The translations under genes were made by a program, and so were the position numbers. Positions 25,131-33,798 of a DNA stretch of 64,000 nt are shown piece by piece; position 1 is the stretch's first letter, and every line of letters starts with the position of its first letter. The notes beneath the pieces are model-generated. The model worked only from the letters and a program-made list of their open reading frames with translations. It was not told the DNA's origin and did no database searches. This DNA is from an uncultured bacterium (GTDB lineage: Bacteria; Desulfobacterota; BSN033; UBA1163). The stretch covers positions 29,127 through 93,126 of the forward strand of contig CALLAL010000001.1 of the NCBI GenBank assembly GCA_938002255.1, in the 5' to 3' direction.

Positions 25131-26609
25131 CTATGGGTTGGGTTTTTTGTCCTGGATACCTGCCAATCGCTTCACCATTTTCTTTCGGGATTCGATATCA
25201 TATTGGGAGGTGATCGCAATGGCTTCCATCACTGGGGAACCGCCTCCATGGTAGGATCCCATGAGATGGATCCCTCCACTCGCAGAACAGAGAATGTCTC
25301 CAATATAACGCCATAACTGAGCAGCGTCTTCCGGGTGGACATTGGGGTTGCGGGTAATATATTTGTAGAGCAGGTCCCTTGTTTCCGGATTGACGAAATC
25401 CCCTTCGTAGGGAAAGGTTGCAGGAATCCCGCCTGCAATGTCGCATAAAATCTCTGCCTCACGATAGACCGCCTCCCCTGTTAAGCATCTCCCCACATTG
25501 GCATAGATCGAATGAGGGATATAACTTCCTGGGCCATAAGGGATGAATCCCACTCCAGGAACATAGAGCTCTGGTTTTGCCAGCTCCGAAGCAGTAAAAC
25601 CGGCTGCATAACCTAATTCAGAAACACGGATAATTTCCGCCAGTTTGTCTCTCACATGAGAGGCCTTGGCTATCCCATTATATTCGGCTGCCAGCGCAAC
25701 AGCTCCCAACATTAAGTCACCGAGAGCCGGTTTGCAACCGGAATAACTGTGGCGATGGAAAAGGGCAAAAAGGAGAGCACATGCCCCTCCATGGAGGGTC
25801 TCTCCACAGAGGAAGACTCTTTCCCAAGGGACAAAACAGGTGTCGAAGATGACATAGGAGTCCGTATAGCCCGGTGAAAATCCCCTCTTGAAGTGTTGCC
25901 GTTCTCTCAAATTGTGGACCGAGACGATCTGTTTAATCCCTTCCCAGTCTGCAGGAAGGGCAAAGGCCACAGCCCAATCCTTTTCTTCAGGCAGGAGGGC
26001 TCGGGTGGGAACGACCAGGATTTCATCAGCCACAGAAGCCTCTGAAATATGGAGCTTGGACCCTCGAACCACAATCCCATCACTCTTTCTCTCCACGACA
26101 CGGACATAGAGGTCCGGATCTTTCTGTTCACTGGGCCGTTTCATCCGATCGCCTTTGACGTCCGTTTGGGCACAACATCCGACCAGGTCTTCCTTCTGAA
26201 ACCTTTCGAGCCATCTGACGAAATTCTGATGGTATTGAGTGGCTCCGTTGTTCTGCTTATCGGCTTCATAGGAGACATTATAGATGGCGTTGGTTGCATC
26301 GATTCCCATACATCTCTGAATACATCCACCAGCCACCTGACAGAGGAGCCGAGTCATATCCTGCTTCTTATGCAGGTCCTCCTTGCTGTAATGAATATTG
26401 CAGAATCGGTTAATCTTTTGTCCGGTCAGATGGGAGGTTGCGGTGCAGAGCCCTTCATATGTTGGGTCAGCGGCATAATCAAAGGTTAAGCTCATGGTCT
26501 GGATCGTTGGCATCTGACTCTCATCATCCCGGTCAATTTTCTCACCATTCAGATAGAGATTCCTCCGCATCTTTCGCAATCCTTCGAGGTACTGCTCTTT
26601 GGTTCTCAT
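25131..26609 (-). CDS. 4-hydroxybutyryl-CoA dehydratase (AbfD) family protein
   Basis: 492-aa FAD and [4Fe-4S] protein of the HpaB/AbfD fold. The Clostridium aminobutyricum enzyme binds its cluster through C99, C103, H292 and C299; here the same set and spacing is seen as C96 and C100 (GGCIQRCMGIDATNA) and H285 and C292 (FHRHSYSGCKPALGD). Flavin monooxygenases of the HpaB fold lack this set, so a radical dehydratase is the better call. Other shared stretches are TGQKINRFCNIH, KGDR, QKDPDLYVRVVERKSDGIVVRG and AAEYNGIAKASHVRDKL. The reaction would be 4-hydroxyacyl-CoA to a 2- or 3-enoyl-CoA; chain length is unknown. It overlaps the TetR gene by ATGA. Confidence 0.88.
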   Translation of the reverse strand: MRTKEQYLEGLRKMRRNLYLNGEKIDRDDESQMPTIQTMSLTFDYAADPTYEGLCTATSHLTGQKINRFCNIHYSKEDLHKKQDMTRLLCQVAGGCIQRCMGIDATNAIYNVSYEADKQNNGATQYHQNFVRWLERFQKEDLVGCCAQTDVKGDRMKRPSEQKDPDLYVRVVERKSDGIVVRGSKLHISEASVADEILVVPTRALLPEEKDWAVAFALPADWEGIKQIVSVHNLRERQHFKRGFSPGYTDSYVIFDTCFVPWERVFLCGETLHGGACALLFALFHRHSYSGCKPALGDLMLGAVALAAEYNGIAKASHVRDKLAEIIRVSELGYAAGFTASELAKPELYVPGVGFIPYGPGSYIPHSIYANVGRCLTGEAVYREAEILCDIAGGIPATFPYEGDFVNPETRDLLYKYITRNPNVHPEDAAQLWRYIGDILCSASGGIHLMGSYHGGGSPVMEAIAITSQYDIESRKKMVKRLAGIQDKKPNP

Positions 26610-27226
26610 CTTTTCTGGATTCCTTTCTTTGCAGGACCCCTCAAACCCTCCAGGGCAAACTTAAAGATGAAATCCACAAGGTCCCCTACGGTTGAGCCCT
26701 TTTTGGGATGAAACCAGATTCGGGTTCGAGTGATCATAGAGGCAATCATAAACCCTGCCAGCTTGACGTCCACTTCGGAAAACTCTCCTGCCTCAATCCC
26801 ACGGTAAATAATTGTACGGATAATTCGATCATAGGTGTCTCGATAGTCAATGATCTTTTTTCGTTTTTCGGGCGAGAGATTGTCGAGGGCAACATCAAAC
26901 AATAGCCTGGATGATCTCCGATAACTTAATGTTACCTTGAGGTGGCATTCAATCAGATACCTCAATTGTTCGATGGGACTGGTTTGATCATCGTCTTCGA
27001 GGTGCTGAATGGGGCGGATGATCTGTTCCATCTCCTCCCGGAGGACCTCAAAGAGGATTTCCTCTTTGTCAGAGAAGAAATTGTAGATATTGGCCGGTTT
27101 ACAGCCATAGGAGAGTCCAATATCCCTCATGCTGGTTGCCCGATACCCCTTCTCCCAGAAGAGTTTTCGAGCCGTTTCCAGCATTTTTGCCCGCTGAACT
27201 CCAGGTTTCGTTTTCTGATTAGCCAT
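26606..27226 (-). CDS. TetR family regulator, probable acyl-CoA-responsive repressor
   Basis: 206 aa with the N-terminal helix-turn-helix RAKMLETARKLFWEKGYRATSMRDIGLSYGCKPANIYNFFSDKEEILFEVL. ATG 27226 is chosen over TTG 27232; neither has a strong ribosome site. First gene of the twelve-gene operon. Its own promoter carries a 20-bp palindrome just after the -10, and the identical palindrome sits at the same place in the promoter of the fadE-hydratase-acyl-CoA dehydrogenase operon. Auto-repression and control of both operons is therefore likely; the inducer is probably an acyl-CoA (inference). Confidence 0.9.
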   Translation of the reverse strand: MANQKTKPGVQRAKMLETARKLFWEKGYRATSMRDIGLSYGCKPANIYNFFSDKEEILFEVLREEMEQIIRPIQHLEDDDQTSPIEQLRYLIECHLKVTLSYRRSSRLLFDVALDNLSPEKRKKIIDYRDTYDRIIRTIIYRGIEAGEFSEVDVKLAGFMIASMITRTRIWFHPKKGSTVGDLVDFIFKFALEGLRGPAKKGIQKR

Positions 27227-27270
27227 CTTCAATCGATCTTCATGAGGAAGGAGGGATAAACCGATATCTT

Positions 27271-27290
27271 ATTAATGAACGACCATTAAT
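27271..27290. promoter_or_regulatory. Operator palindrome, TetR-operon promoter
   Basis: ATTAATGAACGACCATTAAT: perfect 7-bp arms ATTAATG/CATTAAT around a 6-bp centre. It covers part of the -10 and the start region of the TetR promoter, the classical place for a repressor. The identical 20-mer occurs at 33779-33798 in front of the FadE operon. Confidence 0.8.
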
Positions 27291-27317
27291 CTACTGCATC
27301 GGTTTATAACTTGTCAA
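27288..27317 (-). promoter_or_regulatory. Promoter of the twelve-gene operon
   Basis: Minus strand TTGACA (27312-27317), 18-bp spacer, TAGATT (27288-27293). The -10 runs into the operator palindrome. Predicted leader about 55 nt to the TetR ATG at 27226. Confidence 0.7.
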
Positions 27318-27336
27318 GTTAAAAATGGCGTTTCTC

Positions 27337-27562
27337 GTAACCCCTCAGTTAAAGAAATAAAAAAGGGCTGGGAGGGTGCTTCGGAAAAACCTTGAAGCGA
27401 AACCTCTGTTCGTCAAAACGACCCCATCTGATTCAAAAAAATCCGATTCAAAGGGCATGAGGGCCCCGATGAGGGTAACCTTTGATAACCGCTTTTCAAG
27501 GTTTTGGAGGGGGAACGTTCCAACCCTTTTAAACCGAAAACACAACTTAACTGAGGGATTAC
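27337..27562 (-). repeat. 226-bp MITE-like element, copy 2 (inverted)
   Basis: Inverted relative to copies 1 and 3 and exactly the same length. Ends are GTAACCCCTCAGTTA (27337-27351) and its inverted copy with one change near 27559. Flanking 8-mers are CGTTTCTC (27329-27336) and TGTTTCTC (27563-27570), a target duplication with one later change. A 72-codon frame runs through it (27376-27594) but is broken in copy 1, so it is not called a gene. It fills the gap between the 3-hydroxyacyl-CoA dehydrogenase gene and the TetR promoter. Confidence 0.88.
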
Positions 27563-27609
27563 TGTTTCTCTTCAACCCACCTTCGGCGTATTGAGATTTG
27601 TGGCCTTGT

Positions 27610-28479
27610 CTATTTGGGAAGACGTTTGCCTTCAGGAGAGTATTGATAAAAACCCCTCCCAGATTTTTTCCCTAAACGCCCCTCGGCCACCATTCGTTCA
27701 ATCAAATCTGACCGAGGAGCAAGAAGGGTTTCTCCGAGGGCTCTCATGCTTTGGCTGACTCGTGCACAGGTCTCCAATCCTGCATTGTCCGCAATTTCAA
27801 AGGGGCCGACGTTCCATCCATACCCAAGCCGCATACCGATGTCCACCTCTTCAGGGCTGACCATTCCTTGATCCACTAAGTCCACGGCCTCTCGAAAAGC
27901 AGCAGAGAAAATTCGATTCAACACAAAACCCGGGATGTCTCGTTGGACCCGAATAGGGATTTTCCCGAGGGAGTGGACAAAAGCAACTCCTCGTTCAAAA
28001 ACCTCTTCAGACGTTTTCTCCCCTTTGACCACCTCGACCACCCCCATCATGGGCACAGGTCCGAAGAAATGCAACCCTAAAACCCTCTCGGGATAACTCG
28101 TCCTTTCAGCAAGGCGTGTGATGGGGATGGAAGACGTGTTGGTTGCCAGTGGAGTTTGAGGCCTTGAAATTCGATCAAGATCCTGAAAGAGTGTACGCTT
28201 CACCCCTTCGTCCTCGATCACTGCTTCGATCACCCAATCTACCTCAGAGACGCGACTGAGATCTTTCTCCGCTGAAATCCGGGTGAGCACACTCACGGGG
28301 GATTCTTTGAGAAGGCCCTTTGCATAAACCCTCTCCACGGACCAACGGATTTGCTCAAGAGCTCTTTCGAGGGCCGAAGCCTCTATGTCCATCAGATAGA
28401 CCTGATATCCTGCCTGGGCAGAGACCTGGGCAATTCCCGATCCCATAAATCCTGAACCTACGACCAGAATTTTCTCCAT
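27610..28479 (-). CDS. 3-hydroxyacyl-CoA dehydrogenase (monofunctional, Hbd/PaaH type)
   Basis: 289-aa NAD-dependent oxidation of 3-hydroxyacyl-CoA. ATG 28479 is preceded by AAGGAAG; the longer frame to 28671 would overlap the upstream dehydrogenase gene. NAD motif VVGSGFMGSGIAQVSAQAG (about 6-24); TNTSSIPITRLAE; LHFFGPVPMMGVVEVV, with catalytic His in LHFFGP (commonly LHFFNP) and the downstream Glu in VVKGEKTS. Last gene of the FadE operon. Confidence 0.92.
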   Translation of the reverse strand: MEKILVVGSGFMGSGIAQVSAQAGYQVYLMDIEASALERALEQIRWSVERVYAKGLLKESPVSVLTRISAEKDLSRVSEVDWVIEAVIEDEGVKRTLFQDLDRISRPQTPLATNTSSIPITRLAERTSYPERVLGLHFFGPVPMMGVVEVVKGEKTSEEVFERGVAFVHSLGKIPIRVQRDIPGFVLNRIFSAAFREAVDLVDQGMVSPEEVDIGMRLGYGWNVGPFEIADNAGLETCARVSQSMRALGETLLAPRSDLIERMVAEGRLGKKSGRGFYQYSPEGKRLPK

Positions 28480-28522
28480 CAATTTTGCTTCCTTACAATC
28501 ACAGAGACCTGGGGGTGGGTTC

Positions 28523-29647
28523 TTACCCCAGCATCCTCTCAGCAATTCTATCCCGCAGTTCTCCTTCAGTCCCGAGGTCCACTCCGATGACCCAGGCGTC
28601 TCGAAAATAATGTTCAATGGCCTGTTCTGCCATATAACCATAACCTCCGAATATCTGGAGAGCTTCATCAACCACCCTCACCAATCTACGACCAACTTCG
28701 AGCTGGGTCATGGAGAGAAATTGAGGATCGATTCTCCCCTGATCATACTCGGTGGCAGACTTGTAGGTGAGCCAGCGGCAGACCTCGATATCCACTGCCA
28801 TGTCCGCCAGTTTGTGTCGAATGGCTTGAAATTGTGAAAGTCTCTTTCCAAATTGCTCTCTCTGTTTGGCATGACCCATGGCCCGATCGAAGGCTCCTTG
28901 AGCCGTCCCTAATGCCTGAGCGGCACTACGAAGCCCCATTCCCTGAAGGCCATAAGACGCCTGAACCAATCCTTCTCCTTCTTTTCCGACTCTATTTTCA
29001 AGACCAACCTGGACCTCTTTGAGAGCGACATCTCCAAAAGGGATCATCCTTAGCCCCAACTTCTCAAGGGGATGGATGAGGAGCCCTGCCTGTTGTCGAT
29101 CAATGACTAAAGTGATCCATCCCTCTGTCGAATCTTTGCAGAGGATGACCAGCCAATCTGCAAGGGTGGCATTTGCTACAAACCTTTTTTCTCCTCGCAG
29201 GAGATATCCCTCCTTCTTTTTCTCGGCAAGGGTGGAGAGAGATGAGAGGTCGTAAGGATCCTCCGATTCAGAAAAGGCAATACTCATTCGTTTCTCTCCC
29301 CTTGTCACTGGAATCAAAAAGCGTTGCTTCTGCTCTTTCGAGCCAAACGTTAAGATGACCTCCGATCCAAGGTCAACGAAACTCAAAGCACTTCCGATCC
29401 CCGAATCGACCCGACAGAAGGCTTCGGTCAAGAGGACATTCTCGAAAAAACCGAACCCCTGACCTCCGAATTCCTCCGGATAATAGATTCCAATGAATCC
29501 TAATTGAGCTGCCTTCTTCCAGAGAGAGTCTGGAGACTTTCCTTCCCGATCCAGTTCAAACGCGAGATCAGGATCGAACTCTCCCAGAGCAAATTCCCTG
29601 CCGGCTCTCTGGATATCCTTTTGTTCGTCCGTTAGTTCAAAATCCAT
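28523..29647 (-). CDS. Acyl-CoA dehydrogenase family protein lacking the usual catalytic Glu
   Basis: 374 aa with the acyl-CoA dehydrogenase fold: FELTDEQKDIQRAGREFA, MSIAFSESEDPYDLSSL (degenerate form of the FAD/substrate loop), AKQREQFGKRLSQFQAIRHKLADMAVD, and ALQIFGGYGYMAEQAIEHYFRDAW. Where most members have YEGT with the catalytic base, this protein reads DLGTEGEL, so Leu replaces Glu. The alternative base used by isovaleryl- and long-chain-type enzymes is not evident either. It may act with the 380-aa dehydrogenase encoded 51 bp upstream, or use another residue. Confidence 0.85.
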   Translation of the reverse strand: MDFELTDEQKDIQRAGREFALGEFDPDLAFELDREGKSPDSLWKKAAQLGFIGIYYPEEFGGQGFGFFENVLLTEAFCRVDSGIGSALSFVDLGSEVILTFGSKEQKQRFLIPVTRGEKRMSIAFSESEDPYDLSSLSTLAEKKKEGYLLRGEKRFVANATLADWLVILCKDSTEGWITLVIDRQQAGLLIHPLEKLGLRMIPFGDVALKEVQVGLENRVGKEGEGLVQASYGLQGMGLRSAAQALGTAQGAFDRAMGHAKQREQFGKRLSQFQAIRHKLADMAVDIEVCRWLTYKSATEYDQGRIDPQFLSMTQLEVGRRLVRVVDEALQIFGGYGYMAEQAIEHYFRDAWVIGVDLGTEGELRDRIAERMLG

Positions 29648-29698
29648 TTTCAGCCCCTTCTGGCATCAAATTGATCATCCTTCCCCCATCCACAATCG

Positions 29699-30841
29699 TC
29701 AGAGTCCCAGGCCTGCGGCTATCACCAGATGTTGAATTTCCGAGGTTCCCTCTGGAATTTTGCTCAGCCTTCCATCCCGAAGAAACCGCTGGACTGGGTT
29801 GTCCATCATCACTCCATAATTCTTTTGAATAAGCATTGCTTTTTGGACGATGGTCTGGACGGATTCACTGCAAAAAAGTTTAACCACAGAGGCGTCTTTC
29901 ATCGAAGCCAGACCCTGATCGAAAAGCCAGGCTCCCCGAAAGGTCATATACCGCATGGCTTCCAGCGTCATCGCCATCTCTGCCAGGATAAATCGGATCG
30001 CCTGAGATTTTGAGAGAGGTTGGCCCTGCCTCTTCGTTCTTTTAACGTAAGAGAGGATGGCTTCAAAGGCCGCCTGCCCGACCCCTGTGCTCCTTGCACC
30101 ATAGGTGAGCCTACCTGATTTTAGCGTCTGTTCTAATTGGCCCAATCCTCCTCCTTCCTCTTCCCCAAGCATCCTCTCTTTTGGAACGTAACAGTCGTCG
30201 AAAGCCAGTTCTGCTGTGTCTGAAGAATGGTTGCCGAGTTTTTTCAATTTTTTGACGACTGAGAATCCAAAATCATCACGTTCCACTACAAAGAGGTTGA
30301 TGCCCACCCCACGCTTTGAAGGATCGGTGTAAGCGGCAACCGTTACAAAATCACAGATCGTTCCATTGGTGATAAACGTTTTCAGACCATTGAGTCGGTA
30401 ACCTCCCTCTTGCCGAAGGGCCGTTGTGCGGATGCCTGAGGCATCTGATCCAGCATTGGGTTCGGTCAAGGCAAAAGCCCCTATCTTTTCCCCTCGGACA
30501 GCAGGGGAGAGATAATTTTGCTTCAGCTTTTCGGAACCATAATGGAGAATAGGGTCTGTGGCAAGGCCTCCATGGACCATGATGCCTGCACCGATTCCCA
30601 CACAGATTCGGTTCAGTTCCTCTACAGCAATACATTCAGAGACTTTATCGAGACCCGGCCCCCCATATTCCTTCGGACAACGGAGACAGAGAAGATGTTC
30701 TTTGCCAAGGATTGGGTAGAGCTGGACTGGAAAGGTTTCTTTCCGCTCATACTCCTCAACCAACGGGCTAACCTCCCTCTCATAAATGGCTCGAACCTTC
30801 TTCTGGAAGGTTCTTTGTTCGTCATTCAGTTCGTAAAGCAT
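29699..30841 (-). CDS. Acyl-CoA dehydrogenase
   Basis: 380-aa FAD enzyme. [22 protein letters not shown] (about 127-148) is the FAD/substrate loop; [26 protein letters not shown] follows, where the usual FG is QG; the catalytic Glu is present in [18 protein letters not shown] 30841 is preceded by AGGTGAGGTC. Short-chain or branched substrates are possible. A 204-bp gap separates it from the upstream hydratase gene. Confidence 0.92.
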   Translation of the reverse strand: MLYELNDEQRTFQKKVRAIYEREVSPLVEEYERKETFPVQLYPILGKEHLLCLRCPKEYGGPGLDKVSECIAVEELNRICVGIGAGIMVHGGLATDPILHYGSEKLKQNYLSPAVRGEKIGAFALTEPNAGSDASGIRTTALRQEGGYRLNGLKTFITNGTICDFVTVAAYTDPSKRGVGINLFVVERDDFGFSVVKKLKKLGNHSSDTAELAFDDCYVPKERMLGEEEGGGLGQLEQTLKSGRLTYGARSTGVGQAAFEAILSYVKRTKRQGQPLSKSQAIRFILAEMAMTLEAMRYMTFRGAWLFDQGLASMKDASVVKLFCSESVQTIVQKAMLIQKNYGVMMDNPVQRFLRDGRLSKIPEGTSEIQHLVIAAGLGL

Positions 30842-30928
30842 GGTGACCTCACCTAAATTAAAAATAAAAGCTGTGGGTTTGAGGGCTATGGCTAAGAACC
30901 CCGTATGGTTAATGGGTTAGGTCATTTG

Positions 30929-30944
30929 GGTGAATCATTTCACC
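30929..30944. promoter_or_regulatory. Palindrome in the hydratase-dehydrogenase gap
   Basis: GGTGAATCATTTCACC, six perfect pairs around TCAT, in the 204-bp non-coding stretch between the enoyl-CoA hydratase and acyl-CoA dehydrogenase genes. It could be an operator or an mRNA hairpin; no promoter elements were recognised beside it. Confidence 0.3.
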
Positions 30945-31045
30945 TTGCCCTTTCACTTAGCCCAAACTGGCTTCCTAACCCTTGCCCTGACCATAACATC
31001 TTACTGCTCAAGCTCAAGTAGGAGCAACGCAGGAGGTAAGGGCAA

Positions 31046-31828
31046 TTATCCACATTTATATTGTGGTTTTCTTTTTTCAATGAAAGCACGGACGCCCTCT
31101 TTCATGTCTTCTGTGGCCGTCAGATTGGCCCAGAGTTCTGTTTCTAATTCCAATCCTTGCTGGATTGAAAGATCTCTTGCCCGATTAATCACCTTTTTCC
31201 CTGCGAGTATGCCCAGCGATCCCTTCTCAATGATTTTAGCCGCAAGTTCGAGACTGGCTTCCAAGCTCTTTCCTGGAGAAACGACCTTTTCAATGAGTCC
31301 GAGGGAGAAGGCCTCCTGGGCACTGATGATTTCTCCAGTGAAGACCAGTTCTTTTAACTTGCCCAGAGGGAGATGAAAGAGCGAGCGGGCGATCCCTCCA
31401 TTTCCGGGAAAGACCGAAAGGTTGACCTCCGGAAAGCCGAACTTGGCAGTCTCTTCAGCATAGCGAATATCACAACAGAGGGCCAACTCCAACCCTCCGC
31501 CAAGACAGAACCCATGAATGGCTCCGATCACAGGCCACTGAAAATTTTCAATCATGGAATAGATTTGGTGACTCCTTGACAGACGCCTTCTGGCAAGATC
31601 TGGAGTCAATTCTAAAAAGGATTTGATATCAGCCCCCGCAGCAAAAGCTTTCTCTCCAGATCCACGTAGAATAACCGCTCTGATCTTTTCCCTCTGATCG
31701 TCGAGCTCCGTGAAGACTTTGGCTAGAGCTTCTTTTGTAGCACCATCCAGGGCATTCATTGGAGGATGATCCATGGTGACGATCGCTACCTGACCTCTGA
31801 TCTCATAGTAGGCACGTTTTTGATCCAT
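31046..31828 (-). CDS. Enoyl-CoA hydratase
   Basis: 260-aa crotonase-family hydratase. Both catalytic glutamates are visible, in GGGLELALCCD and FGFPEVNLSVFPGNGG; the oxyanion hole is at GEKAFAAGADIKSF. This contrasts with the isomerase-like paralogue at 24325-25119. ATG 31828 follows CAGGAGAAGTAA. Second gene of the FadE operon. Confidence 0.92.
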   Translation of the reverse strand: MDQKRAYYEIRGQVAIVTMDHPPMNALDGATKEALAKVFTELDDQREKIRAVILRGSGEKAFAAGADIKSFLELTPDLARRRLSRSHQIYSMIENFQWPVIGAIHGFCLGGGLELALCCDIRYAEETAKFGFPEVNLSVFPGNGGIARSLFHLPLGKLKELVFTGEIISAQEAFSLGLIEKVVSPGKSLEASLELAAKIIEKGSLGILAGKKVINRARDLSIQQGLELETELWANLTATEDMKEGVRAFIEKRKPQYKCG

Positions 31829-31906
31829 TTACTTCTCCTGGTATAATGATCGCAGTGTGTGATCTAGGTTAAAGGTTAGGAGGGGGGCGCAGGAATGATC
31901 ACGCGA

Positions 31907-33685
31907 TTAAAAAGGATACCTCCCCACCTTGATCACATGGTCTGCGATCTCTCTTCTTAAGGCAATCGAGTTGACTGGGGTAAAACGAGAGAGTTTCTTA
32001 AGGGCAGAAAGTTGTGTTCGGAGCGTATCCCCCTCGGCAATTCCAGCAAGGGCTCGTTTCGCATAGAGGTCCAGGCGGTCAAAAGCGTCTTGAATAAAGA
32101 CCTTGGCCATAGCCTTCTGAATCTGAGCTCTTTCGTCTTTAAACCGTCCCATCGTTTTCATTGCCCGAAGAAGTCCGCTTTCCATGGCGAAAACCTGAAT
32201 CACCATATCACTAATCAATCCCAAAAGCTCTTGTTCTTCTGCCAATTTCATCATATATTTCTGGACAGCGGCTCCGGTGACGAGAAGGGTGATCTTTTTT
32301 GACATCTCCACCATTTCCTGCTGTAACGTCAATCTTCCATCATCGCTCTCCACTTTGGGCCTGAGGCTGAGGAGTTCTCCCGCCACTTTCTGGGCAGCAG
32401 CCAGAACAGGAAGTCGACCTTTCATAGCTCGCTTGGTCAGCATATCCACGATGAGAAGGCGGTTAATCTCATTTGTTCCTTCCCAAATCCGGTTGATTCG
32501 GGCATCCCGGTAACCCCGCTCCACAGGATAATCACGAATATACCCATATCCTCCGTGGATCTGGACTGCCTCATCCACGATGTAACCTGCCATCTCCGAG
32601 CAGAAGATTTTATTGATGGAGTCTTCGATATTATACTCCTCAATTCCATTTGCCATCTGCATTCCAACATCTTCGGCATGGCGGTCTATGGGTTTGAGAA
32701 TGCGATCTGTCAATCCGCCGGTTCGGTAAACCATGCTCTCCATCATAAAGGACAGAATCGCCATCTCTGCGATCTTGTGTTTGATCAAACCGAATTCAGC
32801 AATCGGCCTTCCAAACTGGACCCTCTTCTTCGCATAGGAGACGGCCTCCTGCATGGCTCTCTTTGCTCCTCCCACGGCGCCTGCGCCCAGAGCAAAACGT
32901 CCCATGTTAAGGACATTGAGAGCCACAATGTGCCCTTTGCCTATCTCCCCGAGAACGTTTTCTACAGGGACTTTGACATCGGAAAAGATGACGCCCCGGG
33001 TGGAGGACCCCTTCACGCCCATCTTATTCTCCTCCTCATCCAGAGAGACGCCTTCGTAGTTTCGTTCGACAATGAAGGCGGTGAATTTCGTTCCATCCAC
33101 TTTGGCATAGGTTGTGAAGAGGTCTGCAATGCCGGCATTGGTGATGAATTGTTTCTGACCATTCAAGATATAATATTTTCCATCCGGGCTAAGGGTGGCT
33201 GTGGTTTTGGCATTGAGAGCATCGGAACCTGCTTCGGGCTCCGTAAGGGCATAGGCGCCAATGATCTTTCCGGTTGCAAGCCCAGGAAGATAACGCCTTT
33301 TTTGCTCTGGAGTGCCAAAAAAGATAATAGGCAGAGAACCAATTCCGGTCTGGGTTCCGAAGGTAGCCATGAACGAACCTCCTGCCTGAGCCATCCTTTC
33401 CCAGAGGAGAAGAGAACTGACTTTATCAAGATCCTGTCCTCCATACTCTTCTGGAATATCCGCCGCAAGGAATCCCAGCTCCCCTGCCTTCTTGAGGAGA
33501 CTTACCAGAAGACCTTCTTTTTTCTCTTCGATCTCTTCACTTACGGGATGGATTTCACCCTCCACGAATTCGGTTACAGCTTTGGCGATCAAAAGTTGCT
33601 CTTCATTGAAGTCCTCCGGTGTAAAGACCTCCTGAGGTGGAATCGATTCGATTAAAAATGCTCCCCCTTTAACGAACTCTTCCAT
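31907..33685 (-). CDS. fadE: Acyl-CoA dehydrogenase, FadE type (second copy)
   Basis: 592 aa, same length as the product of 10524-12302 and identical over many segments (for example the stretch around MLTKRAMKGRLPVLAAAQ). FAD loop AYALTEPEAGSDALNAKTTA; catalytic Glu in RIWEGTNEINRLL; long VLCAD-like C-terminal extension. ATG 33685 is preceded by AGGAGGATCTT on the minus strand. First gene of the operon controlled by the operator palindrome at 33779-33798. Confidence 0.94.
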   Translation of the reverse strand: MEEFVKGGAFLIESIPPQEVFTPEDFNEEQLLIAKAVTEFVEGEIHPVSEEIEEKKEGLLVSLLKKAGELGFLAADIPEEYGGQDLDKVSSLLLWERMAQAGGSFMATFGTQTGIGSLPIIFFGTPEQKRRYLPGLATGKIIGAYALTEPEAGSDALNAKTTATLSPDGKYYILNGQKQFITNAGIADLFTTYAKVDGTKFTAFIVERNYEGVSLDEEENKMGVKGSSTRGVIFSDVKVPVENVLGEIGKGHIVALNVLNMGRFALGAGAVGGAKRAMQEAVSYAKKRVQFGRPIAEFGLIKHKIAEMAILSFMMESMVYRTGGLTDRILKPIDRHAEDVGMQMANGIEEYNIEDSINKIFCSEMAGYIVDEAVQIHGGYGYIRDYPVERGYRDARINRIWEGTNEINRLLIVDMLTKRAMKGRLPVLAAAQKVAGELLSLRPKVESDDGRLTLQQEMVEMSKKITLLVTGAAVQKYMMKLAEEQELLGLISDMVIQVFAMESGLLRAMKTMGRFKDERAQIQKAMAKVFIQDAFDRLDLYAKRALAGIAEGDTLRTQLSALKKLSRFTPVNSIALRREIADHVIKVGRYPF

Positions 33686-33778
33686 AAGATCCTCCTGTTA
33701 TCATGAATTGAATTTCATCTTCAACATGTGGTCATCACAAAACGGGCTGATTCAAGCCTTTAGTTTGAATAAGCTTTT

Positions 33779-33798
33779 ATTAATGAACGACCATTAAT
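33779..33798. promoter_or_regulatory. Operator palindrome, FadE-operon promoter
   Basis: ATTAATGAACGACCATTAAT, identical in all 20 bases to 27271-27290 although surrounding sequence differs. It overlaps the -10 element and start region, so a bound repressor would block RNA polymerase. Confidence 0.8.

Noticed and set aside
25131..26609. Annotation as 4-hydroxyphenylacetate 3-monooxygenase
   Set aside because: The fold is shared, but the four Fe-S ligands of the dehydratase are present and the operon has no aromatic-ring genes or flavin reductase.
27376..27594. A 72-codon frame inside MITE copy 2, with a similar frame in copy 3 (33821-34030)
   Set aside because: In copy 1 the same frame has a stop after six codons, starts would be GTG or TTG without ribosome sites, and the similarity is fully explained by the DNA repeat.
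28480..28671. N-terminal extension of the 3-hydroxyacyl-CoA dehydrogenase
   Set aside because: It would overlap the upstream dehydrogenase gene by about 150 bp and adds 64 residues before the NAD motif, whereas ATG 28479 has a ribosome site and gives the normal length.
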